This document shows, piece by piece, positions 5,559-12,532 of a stretch of 12,532 nt of DNA. The position numbers were made by a program, and so were the translations under genes. Positions within the stretch are counted from its first letter, which is position 1. Every line of letters begins with the position of its first letter. Under the pieces are notes generated by a model, which saw only the letters and a program-made list of their open reading frames with translations, was not told the DNA's origin and did not search any database. This DNA is from Dehalococcoidales bacterium (GTDB lineage: Bacteria; Chloroflexota; Dehalococcoidia; Dehalococcoidales; UBA3254). Location of the stretch: positions 1 through 12,532 of the forward strand of contig JAQULX010000040.1 of assembly GCA_028718465.1 (NCBI GenBank). Reading direction: 5' to 3'.

Positions 5559-7367
5559 TTGCTTAAAACTGATAATTGCGCCGAACTAAATAAGAGTGAT
5601 GTTGGGAAGAAAGTGAAGCTGGCTGGATGGGTTGACCGCCGCCGCGATCACGGTAGTTTGATCTTTATCAACTTGCGCGACCGGTCAGGGAGCATCCAGG
5701 TTGTTTTTAATCCGGAGATATCCAAATTCAGCCATGAGATAGCCAGCCAATTGCGCAGCGAATATGTAGTCCTGGTCAGCGGTGAAGTGGTCGCCCGTCT
5801 ACCCGAGAATGTAAACCCCAGGATGCCCACGGGAGACATCGAAATAGTAGCCCGGGAAGTGGTGATCCTTAATGTGGCAAAGACGCCTCCTTTTTATATC
5901 AACGAGGATGTGGACGTTAACGAGAACGTGCGCTTGAAATACCGCTATCTGGACCTTCGCCGCGACCGTATGAAGAACAATATCATCTTACGTCATGAAG
6001 TTATCAAATTCATGCGGGAGTATCTTTACAGCAAAGGTTTCCTGGAAGTTGAGACACCGATCATGATGAAAAGCACTCCTGAGGGCGCCCGCGACTACCT
6101 GGTCCCCAGCCGCCTGTATCCGGGTAAGTTCTATGCCCTTCCGCAGTCGCCACAGCAATTCAAGCAGTTGCTCATGGTGGCCGGAGTCGAAAAGTATTTC
6201 CAGATCGCCAAATGTTTCAGGGATGAAGATTCCCGGAAAGACCGCCAGCCAGAGTTTACCCAGCTTGATATCGAGATGAGCTTTATAAATGAAGAAGATA
6301 TCCTGAGTTTGCTGGAAGACCTGTTCACCTCTCTGGTGGAAAAACTCCGGCCGGACCTGAAGATCAACAGGCCGTTTCCCCGCCTCCCCTACGCGGAAGT
6401 GATAGATAAGTACGGCACGGACAAGCCGGACCTGCGTTTTGGCCTGGAAATCGCCGACCTTTCGGACATCGCTGCCAGGACCGAGTTCGGCGTATTCAAG
6501 TCGGTTGTTGCTGAGGGCGGTAAGGTAAAGGGCATCCTGGCTCCGGGCTGCTGCGCCTATACCCGCAGCCAACTGGATGAGTTGAACGAGATAGCCCAGA
6601 AACTGGGGGCCGCGGGTCTGCTGACGATCTCGCTGGGCTCTCAACCCGGTAGTTTGCAGGACCTGACCATGGATATGGTGAAGTCACGGGCTTCCAAATT
6701 CATCACGCTCGATCAGGTCAAAGAGATGGCTGAGCGAGTGGGGGCGAAGATGGGAGACCTGTTGTTGATTATTGCCGGAAAAGCGGAGGTGGCGAATTCA
6801 GTCCTGGGAGAATTGCGACAGGAAATGGGGCATCGCTTGAACCTCATCGATCCAAAGGAACTTAATTTCACCTTCATAGTCGACTTCCCTCTGCTTAACT
6901 GGAACAAGGACGAGCAGCGCTGGGAAGCCATGCATAATCCGTTTACGCAGCCCCGCGAAGAAGACTTGCATCTGCTGGATACTACCCCTGAGAAGGTCCG
7001 TGGACGGCATTATGATTTCGTGTGCAACGGTTTCGAAATCGCCGGAGGCAGCATCCGCATCCATAACGCGGAGCTTCAGCGCCGCATATTTCGCCTGTTC
7101 GGGCATTCGGATGAAAAGATAGACAAGCTGTTCGGGCATCTTCTGGAGGCTTTTGAGTACGGCGCTCCTCCTCACGGCGGAGTGGCCCCTGGAATCGACC
7201 GCTTTGTGATGCTGCTGGCCGGAGAGGAAACGATCAGGGACGTCATCGCTTTTCCGAAGAACCAGAGCGCCTATGATATGATGTTTGACGCCCCGGATGA
7301 GGTGAGCCAGAAGCAGATTGAGGAAATCCATATCAAAATAGTCCCGGGACCGGACTCGATTCAATAG
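5559..7367 (+). CDS. aspS: Aspartyl-tRNA synthetase, bacterial type (possibly non-discriminating Asp/Asn)
   Basis: This cytosolic class II aminoacyl-tRNA synthetase charges tRNA-Asp with aspartate. I place the start at TTG 5559, giving MLKTDNCAEL and 602 residues: GGGAGG at 5544-5549 is a good SD with a 9-base spacer and the N-terminus then matches the family. The frame is open back to a TTG at 5523, but that start has no SD. Domains in order are the OB-fold anticodon-binding domain (1-105), the catalytic domain with motif 1 around GFLEVETPIMM (160-170) and motif 2 FRDEDSRKDRQPEFTQLD (220-237), the bacterial GAD insertion after YGTDKPDLRFG (about 285-420), and motif 3 GVAPGIDRF (541-549) with Arg548. 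Residue 31 is His in RRRDHGSL. In bacterial AspRS a His here is linked to relaxed specificity that also charges tRNA-Asn, whereas E. coli has Leu. If so, the cell would need GatCAB to make Asn-tRNA; this is inference. Confidence 0.96.
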   Translation: MLKTDNCAELNKSDVGKKVKLAGWVDRRRDHGSLIFINLRDRSGSIQVVFNPEISKFSHEIASQLRSEYVVLVSGEVVARLPENVNPRMPTGDIEIVAREVVILNVAKTPPFYINEDVDVNENVRLKYRYLDLRRDRMKNNIILRHEVIKFMREYLYSKGFLEVETPIMMKSTPEGARDYLVPSRLYPGKFYALPQSPQQFKQLLMVAGVEKYFQIAKCFRDEDSRKDRQPEFTQLDIEMSFINEEDILSLLEDLFTSLVEKLRPDLKINRPFPRLPYAEVIDKYGTDKPDLRFGLEIADLSDIAARTEFGVFKSVVAEGGKVKGILAPGCCAYTRSQLDELNEIAQKLGAAGLLTISLGSQPGSLQDLTMDMVKSRASKFITLDQVKEMAERVGAKMGDLLLIIAGKAEVANSVLGELRQEMGHRLNLIDPKELNFTFIVDFPLLNWNKDEQRWEAMHNPFTQPREEDLHLLDTTPEKVRGRHYDFVCNGFEIAGGSIRIHNAELQRRIFRLFGHSDEKIDKLFGHLLEAFEYGAPPHGGVAPGIDRFVMLLAGEETIRDVIAFPKNQSAYDMMFDAPDEVSQKQIEEIHIKIVPGPDSIQ

Positions 7368-7414
7368 ACCGTATAGAATATTAATAGACTATATAATTAT
7401 TCGTGGGAGGACGT

Positions 7415-8782
7415 GTGAAAGCTAATATAGAAAAAACGGAAAATCGCCAGGCGTATCTGACAATTGAGATGGAGCCGGCAGAGGTGGAGGATGGTTTAAG
7501 CAAAGCTTATAACCGTCTGGTCAAAAAAGCCAATATCCCCGGCTTCCGTAAGGGCAAAGCCCCCAGATCGATTCTGGAGCAGTTCTACGGTAAAGAAGCC
7601 TTACTGGAAGACGCTGTTGAGCATATGGCCCCGGAAGCTTATGAGAAAGCCATTAAAGACCAGGACCTGAAGCCGATTGCCCGGCCGGAAATACAACTGG
7701 ACAAGACCGAGCCGGTGACCTATAAAGTTGTGGTTGCTCTTGAGCCGGTTATCAAACTCGGCGACTATCATCAGATAAAAATATCCCCGGAAAAGGTAGA
7801 ATTAAAAGAAGAGGATGTTGAGAAAACCCTGGAACAAATCCGCCATCAGCATTCTATCTGGGAGCCGGTGGACCGGCAGGTCAATTCCCGGGACCAGGTG
7901 ACGCTGGATATCGAGAGCAGCATCGGAGACGACCCTTATATTAATCAGAAAGACGCCCAGTTTGAAGTGGAGAAGGGCTCCGAGTTCCCTATCAAGGGCT
8001 TTTCTGAAGAGCTTATCGGCCTGAAAAAGGATGAGACTAAAGAGTTCAAGCTGACTTTTTCCGAGGACTATGGGCGGGCTGAGCTGGCCGGTAAAGAGGC
8101 CTCTTTTAAGGTGACTATCAAAGAAATAAAACAGGAAAAATTGCCGGAACTGGATGATGAGCTGGCCAGGAAGGTGAATAATGATTTTAAGGACCTGGCA
8201 GAGTTGCGGAGCAAGGTAACCGAAAGTATACAGAAGAACGCTGAGGAAACGGCGAAAAGAGATTTCGAGCAGAAGGTAGTCGACGAGGTAGTCAGCCAGG
8301 CTGAGGTCGAGTATCCTCCCATAATGGAAGAGGAGGAGGTTGACAACCTTATCAGGCAGCAGATGCGCCGCTGGCAGGTGGATGAGAGAGGGATGGATGC
8401 CTATTTGCAGAGCATTCAGAAAACCCCGGAACAATTCCGGGACGAACTGAAACCGGCAGCCATCAAAACCCTGAAACAATCACTGGTATTGACGGAAGTT
8501 GCCCGCGTTGAAAATATTCCGATAGGTCCCTCTGATATAGAAAATGAAATAGAGACCATGACTAATGATATCCCGGAAGACCGCAAAGAGAAGCTGGTGG
8601 AGTTCTTGAAATTGCCGCAAACCCAGGCTAACCTGGCGGCAACTATTGTGACCCGCAGAACTATTGAGAGACTGACGGAAATCGCTGGAGGCACCGGCGA
8701 GACCGTAGAAAAAGCCGAAGAAAAAACTGAAGCCGTTGAAGCTAAAGAAGCGGAAGCGGAGCAAAAGGAGGAGACCCAATGA
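7415..8782 (+). CDS. tig: Trigger factor, ribosome-associated chaperone and prolyl isomerase
   Basis: Trigger factor sits at the ribosome exit tunnel and shields emerging chains; its middle domain is an FKBP-type prolyl isomerase. The start is GTG 7415 ([10 protein letters not shown]..., 455 residues), preceded by GGGAGG at 7405-7410 with a short 4-base spacer. An earlier GTG at 7403 would overlap the SD itself and add only MGGR. The N-terminal domain has the ribosome-docking signature GFRKGKAP (43-50). The FKBP domain lies around residues 150-235, including [16 protein letters not shown], and the C-terminal helical chaperone arms follow. The last 25 or so residues are a Glu/Lys/Ala-rich acidic tail, as often seen in the family. 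It follows aspS by 47 bases with no convincing promoter of its own, and its stop overlaps the clpP start, so expression is tied to both. Confidence 0.96.
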   Translation: MKANIEKTENRQAYLTIEMEPAEVEDGLSKAYNRLVKKANIPGFRKGKAPRSILEQFYGKEALLEDAVEHMAPEAYEKAIKDQDLKPIARPEIQLDKTEPVTYKVVVALEPVIKLGDYHQIKISPEKVELKEEDVEKTLEQIRHQHSIWEPVDRQVNSRDQVTLDIESSIGDDPYINQKDAQFEVEKGSEFPIKGFSEELIGLKKDETKEFKLTFSEDYGRAELAGKEASFKVTIKEIKQEKLPELDDELARKVNNDFKDLAELRSKVTESIQKNAEETAKRDFEQKVVDEVVSQAEVEYPPIMEEEEVDNLIRQQMRRWQVDERGMDAYLQSIQKTPEQFRDELKPAAIKTLKQSLVLTEVARVENIPIGPSDIENEIETMTNDIPEDRKEKLVEFLKLPQTQANLAATIVTRRTIERLTEIAGGTGETVEKAEEKTEAVEAKEAEAEQKEETQ

Positions 8783-9396
8783 TAGATCCCAGTAGCGTTA
8801 TCCCGATGGTGGTAGAGACCGGGGCCAGGGGGGAAAGAGCTTTCGATATTTATTCTCTCCTTTTAAGGGAGCGTATCATCATGTTGAATATGCCGATCAG
8901 TGACCAGGTGGCAAACGTGGTGATCTCTCAGCTTCTGTACCTGGATAGGGAGGACCCGGATAAAGATATCAGCCTGTATATACATTCTCCTGGAGGCGTG
9001 GTAACAGCCGGACTGGCTATCTACGATACCATGCAGCTTATCCGCCCGGATGTTTCGACGATTTGCCTGGGCATGGCCGCCAGTATGGCTACCATCCTGC
9101 TGACTGCCGGAGCCAAAGGCAAACGCTATGCGCTGCCGCATGCCACCATTCATATGCACCAGGTGCTGGGCGGCGCCCAGGGCCAAGCAGCGGACGTAGT
9201 TATCGCAGCCAAGGAAATCATGCGCCTCAACGATATCATCCATGATATCCTGGCCAAACATACCGGTCAGGAGATAGAGAAAGTGGCGCACGATTCCGAC
9301 CGCGATTTTTACCTGAACGCTAATCAGGCCATCGAATACGGCCTGATCGACCAGGTGCTGGAAAAGAAGCAAAGCACCGGCAAGCCAACCACCTAG
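8779..9396 (+). CDS. clpP: ATP-dependent Clp protease proteolytic subunit
   Basis: ClpP forms a barrel of two heptameric rings that degrades proteins fed in by ClpX, ClpA or ClpC unfoldases. The 205 residues are the normal length. The catalytic triad is visible: Ser102 in GMAASMA, His127 in HATIHMHQ, and Asp176 in DSDRDFYLN. Other family marks are the N-terminal Pro/Met-rich segment [20 protein letters not shown], the IYIHSPGG-like oxyanion stretch LYIHSPGG (66-73), and the C-terminal AIEYGLID. The ATG overlaps the tig stop (ATGA at 8779-8782) and has an AGGAGG SD at 8766-8771 with a 7-base spacer, so it is translationally coupled to trigger factor. In many bacteria clpX comes next. Here the operon ends in a terminator and the following gene is on the other strand, so the unfoldase gene must be elsewhere. 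Confidence 0.97.
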   Translation: MIDPSSVIPMVVETGARGERAFDIYSLLLRERIIMLNMPISDQVANVVISQLLYLDREDPDKDISLYIHSPGGVVTAGLAIYDTMQLIRPDVSTICLGMAASMATILLTAGAKGKRYALPHATIHMHQVLGGAQGQAADVVIAAKEIMRLNDIIHDILAKHTGQEIEKVAHDSDRDFYLNANQAIEYGLIDQVLEKKQSTGKPTT

Positions 9397-9423
9397 CGCC
9401 TCTCCGATTAACCGGAAAATATT

Positions 9424-9460
9424 AAGTCCTGCGGGTCTGCAGACCCGCAGGACTTTCTTT
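9424..9460 (+). terminator. Terminator of the aspS-tig-clpP operon
   Basis: A perfect 32-base palindrome (9424-9455) begins 28 bases after the clpP stop and folds into a 14-bp GC-rich stem with a TGCA loop. TTTCTTT follows at 9454-9460. The U-run is interrupted, but the stem is very strong. On the minus strand the stem is followed by AATATTTT (9423-9416), so it could also stop read-through from the opposing flavoprotein gene. The remaining bases to 9582 hold a short TGTTAT/ATAACA hairpin (9488-9504) and no gene. Confidence 0.8.
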
Positions 9461-9582
9461 AACCAAAGCTTGTAATTGGCAGTCTGTTGTTATACAAGAT
9501 AACAGGGGGAGTGACCGGTATTATTTTTAGTTGATGCTCCTGCATATCTTGTTCCCGGCCTCCCCCGAGGGAGAAGGGCAAC

Positions 9583-11523
9583 CTATACAGCTATCCCCAC
9601 CCTGGCCCCTTCTGCGATGGCATCGATAGCCTTGCGCGCTTCCACCGCGTCCCCGATCACGTGCAGTTCCTTCACCTTCCCTTTAAGGGCAGTCTCCAGG
9701 GGATTATAAGCCCGGTAGCCCGTGGCCAGCACCACCGTTCCGAATCCGGTCAGCCTCTGCTCCTGATTGTCCTGTTGATAGACTACCCCGTCATCCAGGA
9801 ACTCGGTCACTTTGGCGTTCAGGACTGTTTTCACATTATGTTCCTTCAATCTCTCCATCAGGAAATACCGGACTGAGCCCTGTTCCTCGGTGGCGATATC
9901 GCTCACCATATCGATGATAGTGATGTCATAGCCGTAGTCCGCCAGGAAGTCGGCGGTCTCCGCTCCCACGAAGCCTCCCCCCACGATGAGGACCTTATTG
10001 TTGACCTCGGAGCAGGTCTTTTTCCCTTCCAGCAGGTCGGTGGCCAGGAGAATGCCGGGCTTCTTGATCCCGGGGATATCCGGGACGAAGGGACGGCTGC
10101 CGGTCGCCAGCACCACCACATCGGGGCGTTCCTGCTCCACCAGGCTGGCGGTGACCTCGGTGCCCAGCTTGAAATTGACTCCATGTTTTTCACCCATATG
10201 GATATAGTAGCGCAGGGCTTTCAGGATATCCTGCTTGCCCGGTGATACTGCCGCTACCCGGTAGGCCCCTCCCAGGGTATTCCCCTTCTCATACAGGGTT
10301 ACCTGGTGGCCTCTCTGGGCCAGTATCCGGGCGGCCTCCAGTCCGCCGGGACCTCCGCCCACCACCATCACCTTTTTGGGGGAGGGAGTCTTCTCGATCT
10401 TCATCGTTCCCTCCTGGCCGCAGAAGGGATTGACCAGGCAGGAGACCTGGCCTTTGGCAGGATTGAAGAGATATCCTAAACAGCCTTGCAGGCAGCTAAT
10501 ACAGGGAGCGATGTCTTCAAGTTGGCCGGCGGCTATCTTGTTGGGGAACTCCGGATCGGTCAGGGACTGCCTGCCCTCGGAGACAAGGTCGGCGGCCCCG
10601 GTTGCCAGGAGGCTTTCCGCCAGTACCGGGTCGTGCAGCCTGCCGACGGCGATAACCGGGACCTTGACCGCCTTCTTGATGGCGGCGGCATCCTCTGACA
10701 GAAAGCCCATCGGCACAATGGAGGGCGCAGAGACCCAATGAATGCTTTCATAAGTGCTGGTGGAGACGTGAATGGCGTTCACCCCGGCCTCTTCCAGGAG
10801 GCGGGCGGCCGCCTGGGACTCTTCGATGGTCCGGCCTCCGGCTACCCTCTCGTCAGCGCTGATCCGGAAGATGATAGGGAAGCTCTCGCCGGTCTTGCGG
10901 CGGATATTCTTGATGATCTCCAGGGGGAAGCGCATGCGGTTAATGAAAGGTCCGCCGAACTCATCCAGACGCTTGTTGGCCAGGCCGGACATGAACTGGG
11001 CTACCAGGTAGCCGTGGGCGCCGTGGACCTCCACGGCATCGAAACCGGCTTCTTTGGCTCTGCGGGCGCCGTCGCCGAACTTTTCGATAAAGGAGTAGAC
11101 CTCCGCCGTGGTCAACTCTCGAGGCACCTCTTTCTCCACCGGGCAGGCGACCGGAGAAGGCGCTATTGGCTGGCTGCCGGTGATGGCGGACATAGTCTGC
11201 CTGCCGGCGTGATGCAGTTGGACCGCTACTTTAGCCCCTTCCTGGTGCAATCTGTCAGTGAATTCCTTCCAGCCCCGGATGAAGCTGTCATCCCAGATTC
11301 CCGGCTGCCGGGGAGAACCTTTGCCCCCCGGATCGACGGCGGTGACCTCGACAATTAGAAGGCCGAAACCTCCCCTGGCCCGGGCCAGCCAGTAGTCCGT
11401 GTGCTGCCTGGATACCGAGCTGTCCGCATTGGCATAATCAGTGCCCATGGCCGGCACAACCAAACGGTTTTTCAACTGCATAGAGCCGATATTGACCGGC
11501 GACATCAACATGCGAAACTCCAT
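9583..11523 (-). CDS. NADH:flavin oxidoreductase, 2,4-dienoyl-CoA reductase-like (OYE domain + 4Fe-4S + FAD/NAD domain)
   Basis: This is a 646-residue multidomain flavoenzyme of the bacterial 2,4-dienoyl-CoA reductase / enoate reductase family. Such enzymes pass electrons from NAD(P)H through FAD and a 4Fe-4S cluster to FMN, and reduce an activated C=C bond. The N-terminal TIM barrel (1-340) shows VPAMG, VQLHHAGRQT (101-110) and the active-site stretch VEVHGAHGYLVAQF, with His168, His and Tyr172 in the expected places. The cluster ligands are Cys341, Cys344, Cys348 and Cys362. Then come a FAD-binding GGGPGG (389-394) and a second dinucleotide site VGGGFVGAETA (514-524), with the terminal IGDAVEARKAIDAIAEG motif. 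The start ATG 11523 has AGGAGG at 11535-11530 with a 6-base spacer. The gene stands alone, so its substrate (dienoyl-CoA, enoate, or bile-acid or aromatic intermediates) cannot be chosen. The Fe-S flavoprotein chemistry suggests anaerobic metabolism. Confidence 0.92.
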   Translation of the reverse strand: MEFRMLMSPVNIGSMQLKNRLVVPAMGTDYANADSSVSRQHTDYWLARARGGFGLLIVEVTAVDPGGKGSPRQPGIWDDSFIRGWKEFTDRLHQEGAKVAVQLHHAGRQTMSAITGSQPIAPSPVACPVEKEVPRELTTAEVYSFIEKFGDGARRAKEAGFDAVEVHGAHGYLVAQFMSGLANKRLDEFGGPFINRMRFPLEIIKNIRRKTGESFPIIFRISADERVAGGRTIEESQAAARLLEEAGVNAIHVSTSTYESIHWVSAPSIVPMGFLSEDAAAIKKAVKVPVIAVGRLHDPVLAESLLATGAADLVSEGRQSLTDPEFPNKIAAGQLEDIAPCISCLQGCLGYLFNPAKGQVSCLVNPFCGQEGTMKIEKTPSPKKVMVVGGGPGGLEAARILAQRGHQVTLYEKGNTLGGAYRVAAVSPGKQDILKALRYYIHMGEKHGVNFKLGTEVTASLVEQERPDVVVLATGSRPFVPDIPGIKKPGILLATDLLEGKKTCSEVNNKVLIVGGGFVGAETADFLADYGYDITIIDMVSDIATEEQGSVRYFLMERLKEHNVKTVLNAKVTEFLDDGVVYQQDNQEQRLTGFGTVVLATGYRAYNPLETALKGKVKELHVIGDAVEARKAIDAIAEGARVGIAV

Positions 11524-11575
11524 CTCTTACCTCCTGTTTTAGTTCAGCCCTGACCCTGAAATCCATATGCAACGC

Positions 11576-11598
11576 AAAAAATAAATAGCTGATTTATT
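11576..11598 (-). other. AT-only hairpin with T-run upstream of the flavoprotein gene
   Basis: On the minus strand AATAAAT-CAGCT-ATTTATT is followed immediately by a T-run (complement of 11576-11581). It resembles a terminator but has no GC pairs in the stem, so it would be weak. It lies about 50 bases before the flavoprotein start and might instead be part of its promoter region; I could not pick out a convincing -35/-10 pair there. Confidence 0.25.
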
Positions 11599-11601
11599 CA
11601 G

Positions 11602-11631
11602 CCCCGTCCTGCTCCGCGGGGAAGGGGACGG
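11602..11631. other. GC-rich hairpin in the flavoprotein upstream region
   Basis: CCGTCC (11604-11609) pairs with GGACGG (11626-11631), with a possible inner CTCC/GGGG pairing. It lies in a low-complexity G/A-rich stretch that continues to about 11672. There is no T-run, no ORF with an SD and no recognisable RNA gene. It could be a dispersed intergenic repeat, which needs the whole genome to test. Confidence 0.3.
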
Positions 11632-11696
11632 AATGATGATTAATGATTAAGGAAGGGGAAAGGGGGCCTCCCCACCCTGAGATCATTCGAGCACCT

Positions 11697-11752
11697 TAAA
11701 GGACACCCTGCTATTCGCTTGCCGAATGAGAGCGAAATCAGGGTATCCCTTA
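11697..11752 (-). terminator. Long stem-loop after the CBS-ACT gene, probable 3'-end structure
   Basis: This 56-base near-palindrome begins 47 bases after the CBS-ACT stop. The outer arms TAAGGGATACCCTG and CAGGGTGTCCTTTA pair over 14 positions with two G-U wobbles. After a small bulge, TTCGCT/AGCGAA adds six more pairs, leaving an 11-base loop. No U-run follows, so its role as a terminator is inferred from position. On the plus strand the G-U pairs become A-C mismatches, which suggests that the minus-strand RNA is the form that folds. Confidence 0.45.
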
Positions 11753-11799
11753 ATGAAGGAATGTTGAGCAAACCGGACCAGACCATAAAAGAGAGTATT

Positions 11800-12441
11800 C
11801 TAACGCTTCCGTACCACTACTGTGAAACCCAGCTTTTGAATTTCTTCGACTATCCGGGTTGTGTCCTCCGTATCAAGGTGAATAAAGAGATCCCGCTTAC
11901 CCACGCACGGAAATTCGGAAACAAAGAGATTGATAATATTGACCTTAAGATCGATAAGAATTCCGAGCACCTTCTGGATATCAGTCCCTTTGAAGCAATT
12001 GATGACCACGATCCGGCTCCCCGGCTTGCCGATGCCGAGCAGAGGGTTGAGAATGCCCAGGAAGATATCGTTGGTAGTGGCGATGCCTACTACCCTGTCG
12101 TCTTCAACAATGACCAGTGAGCCGACTTTTCTAGTCTGGGCCAGTGCTACGGACTCTTCGATGGTGGTCTCCGGCGCAACAGTAACGACATCGCGGCTCA
12201 TCACATCTTTCACAGTGATCTTGTTTAGCATGTATATCAGCTCATTCACGCTGAACGTGGTCAACTGGGACGGTCCCATCCTGTCCAGGGCGTCCCTGGT
12301 GACAATCCCCACCAGCTTCTGGCGGTCTACCACCGGAAGTCTCCGGATATTATGAGCGGTCATAATCCGCCTGGCTTCAGCCAGAGAGGTTGTGCTGAGT
12401 ATCGTCACAACGTTGGTCTTCATAACATCGGCAATCATCAT
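11800..12441 (-). CDS. CBS-CBS-ACT domain protein (AcuB-like nucleotide sensor)
   Basis: This is a small cytosolic regulatory protein with no catalytic domain. Numbered from the start chosen here, it has two CBS motifs (about 1-53 and 78-130) and a C-terminal ACT-like domain (about 141-211). The CBS pair begins MMIADVMKTNVVTI, with IRRLPVVD and GIVTRDAL in the first repeat and VGSLVIVEDDRVVGIATTNDI in the second. The ACT part reads SRIVVINCFKGTDIQKVLGIL. CBS pairs usually bind AMP, ATP or related adenosyl ligands and ACT domains bind amino acids, so it may be an allosteric module for an unknown partner. The architecture matches AcuB-type proteins, but no acu genes are nearby. I chose the ATG at 12441-12439 (213 residues): GGAGGG at 12455-12450 is 8 bases away, whereas the in-frame GTG at 12447 would be only 2 bases from it. 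The gene is probably monocistronic. Confidence 0.87.
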   Translation of the reverse strand: MMIADVMKTNVVTILSTTSLAEARRIMTAHNIRRLPVVDRQKLVGIVTRDALDRMGPSQLTTFSVNELIYMLNKITVKDVMSRDVVTVAPETTIEESVALAQTRKVGSLVIVEDDRVVGIATTNDIFLGILNPLLGIGKPGSRIVVINCFKGTDIQKVLGILIDLKVNIINLFVSEFPCVGKRDLFIHLDTEDTTRIVEEIQKLGFTVVVRKR

Positions 12442-12471
12442 AGGCACTGCCCTCCATCAATCGCTAAGGAT

Positions 12472-12489
12472 ATACTATATAGTATTATA
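12472..12489 (-). promoter_or_regulatory. Candidate -10 box overlapped by a 14-bp palindrome, upstream of the CBS-ACT gene
   Basis: TATAAT on the minus strand (12489-12484) lies about 43 bases before the ATG. The perfect palindrome ATACTATATAGTAT (12472-12485) overlaps its downstream edge and the predicted start of transcription, where a repressor would sit. No good -35 sequence is visible at 16-18 bases. AT-only palindromes are common by chance, so this is tentative. Confidence 0.35.
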
Positions 12490-12532
12490 TCTTAAGCTTT
12501 TCCTGCAAGTCATTCCTGTAATTCCGGCAGGG

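Noticed and set aside
7392..7397. TATAAT in front of tig as an internal promoter
   Set aside because: There is no -35 match at 16-18 bases, and transcription would start at about 7404, on top of the SD.
7802..8479. 225-codon minus-strand ORF
   Set aside because: It is a Phe/Leu-rich shadow of the Glu/Lys-rich trigger factor codons.
9558..9573. CTCCC/GGGAG hairpin as terminator of the flavoprotein gene
   Set aside because: The stem is only 5 bp and no U-run follows on the minus strand.
10738..11358. 206-codon plus-strand ORF
   Set aside because: It is antisense to the flavoprotein TIM barrel and explained by its high GC content; no SD.
11719..12120. 133-codon plus-strand ORF
   Set aside because: It lies antisense to the well-supported CBS-ACT gene, starts with TTG and no SD, and its protein resembles no family I know.
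12442..12447. GTG at 12447 as the start of the CBS-ACT gene
   Set aside because: It is only 2 bases from the SD; the ATG at 12441 has an 8-base spacer and fits the family N-terminus.

Overview
The window looks like bacterial chromosome and contains no mobile element, CRISPR array, tRNA or rRNA that I can see. The order aspS-tig-clpP, the frequent TTG/GTG starts with strong Shine-Dalgarno (SD) sequences, and a long old-yellow-enzyme/Fe-S flavoprotein suggest an anaerobe. The first guess is the Chloroflexota (Dehalococcoidia or a relative). That is inference from remembered gene order and was not checked against any database.

Layout, left to right. Positions 1-1710 (+) hold the end of a TRAP-transporter small membrane subunit (DctQ type, 5' end outside the window) and the complete large subunit (DctM type), overlapping by one base; the solute-binding protein must lie elsewhere. 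Positions 1912-3921 (-) encode an ABC exporter half-transporter with an unusual charged insertion just after the A-loop. Positions 4064-5164 (-) encode the circularly permuted ribosome-assembly GTPase RsgA. Positions 5559-9396 (+) form an operon of aspS (aspartyl-tRNA synthetase), tig (trigger factor) and clpP (protease subunit), closed by a strong terminator. Positions 9583-11523 (-) encode a 2,4-dienoyl-CoA reductase-like NADH:flavin oxidoreductase. Positions 11800-12441 (-) encode a CBS-CBS-ACT nucleotide-sensor protein.

The most interesting region is the 394-base stretch between rsgA and aspS. It holds two divergent promoters. The rsgA side carries a long leader of about 250 nt that appears to be a regulatory RNA. 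It has a well-formed SD and a 17-codon ORF (MLAILVVADVAPRQGSG), a possible antiterminator pairing that starts at its stop codon, and a clear intrinsic terminator. Beyond these lies a possible three-way junction ending a few bases before the rsgA SD; one of its arms is complementary to 8 nt of the leader ORF. This is the layout of translation-coupled attenuation, and I am not aware of it being described for rsgA.

Functionally the centre of the window is about making and maintaining proteins: tRNA charging (AspRS), co-translational folding (trigger factor), proteolysis (ClpP) and 30S subunit maturation (RsgA). The flanks are transport and redox genes with no visible link to it.
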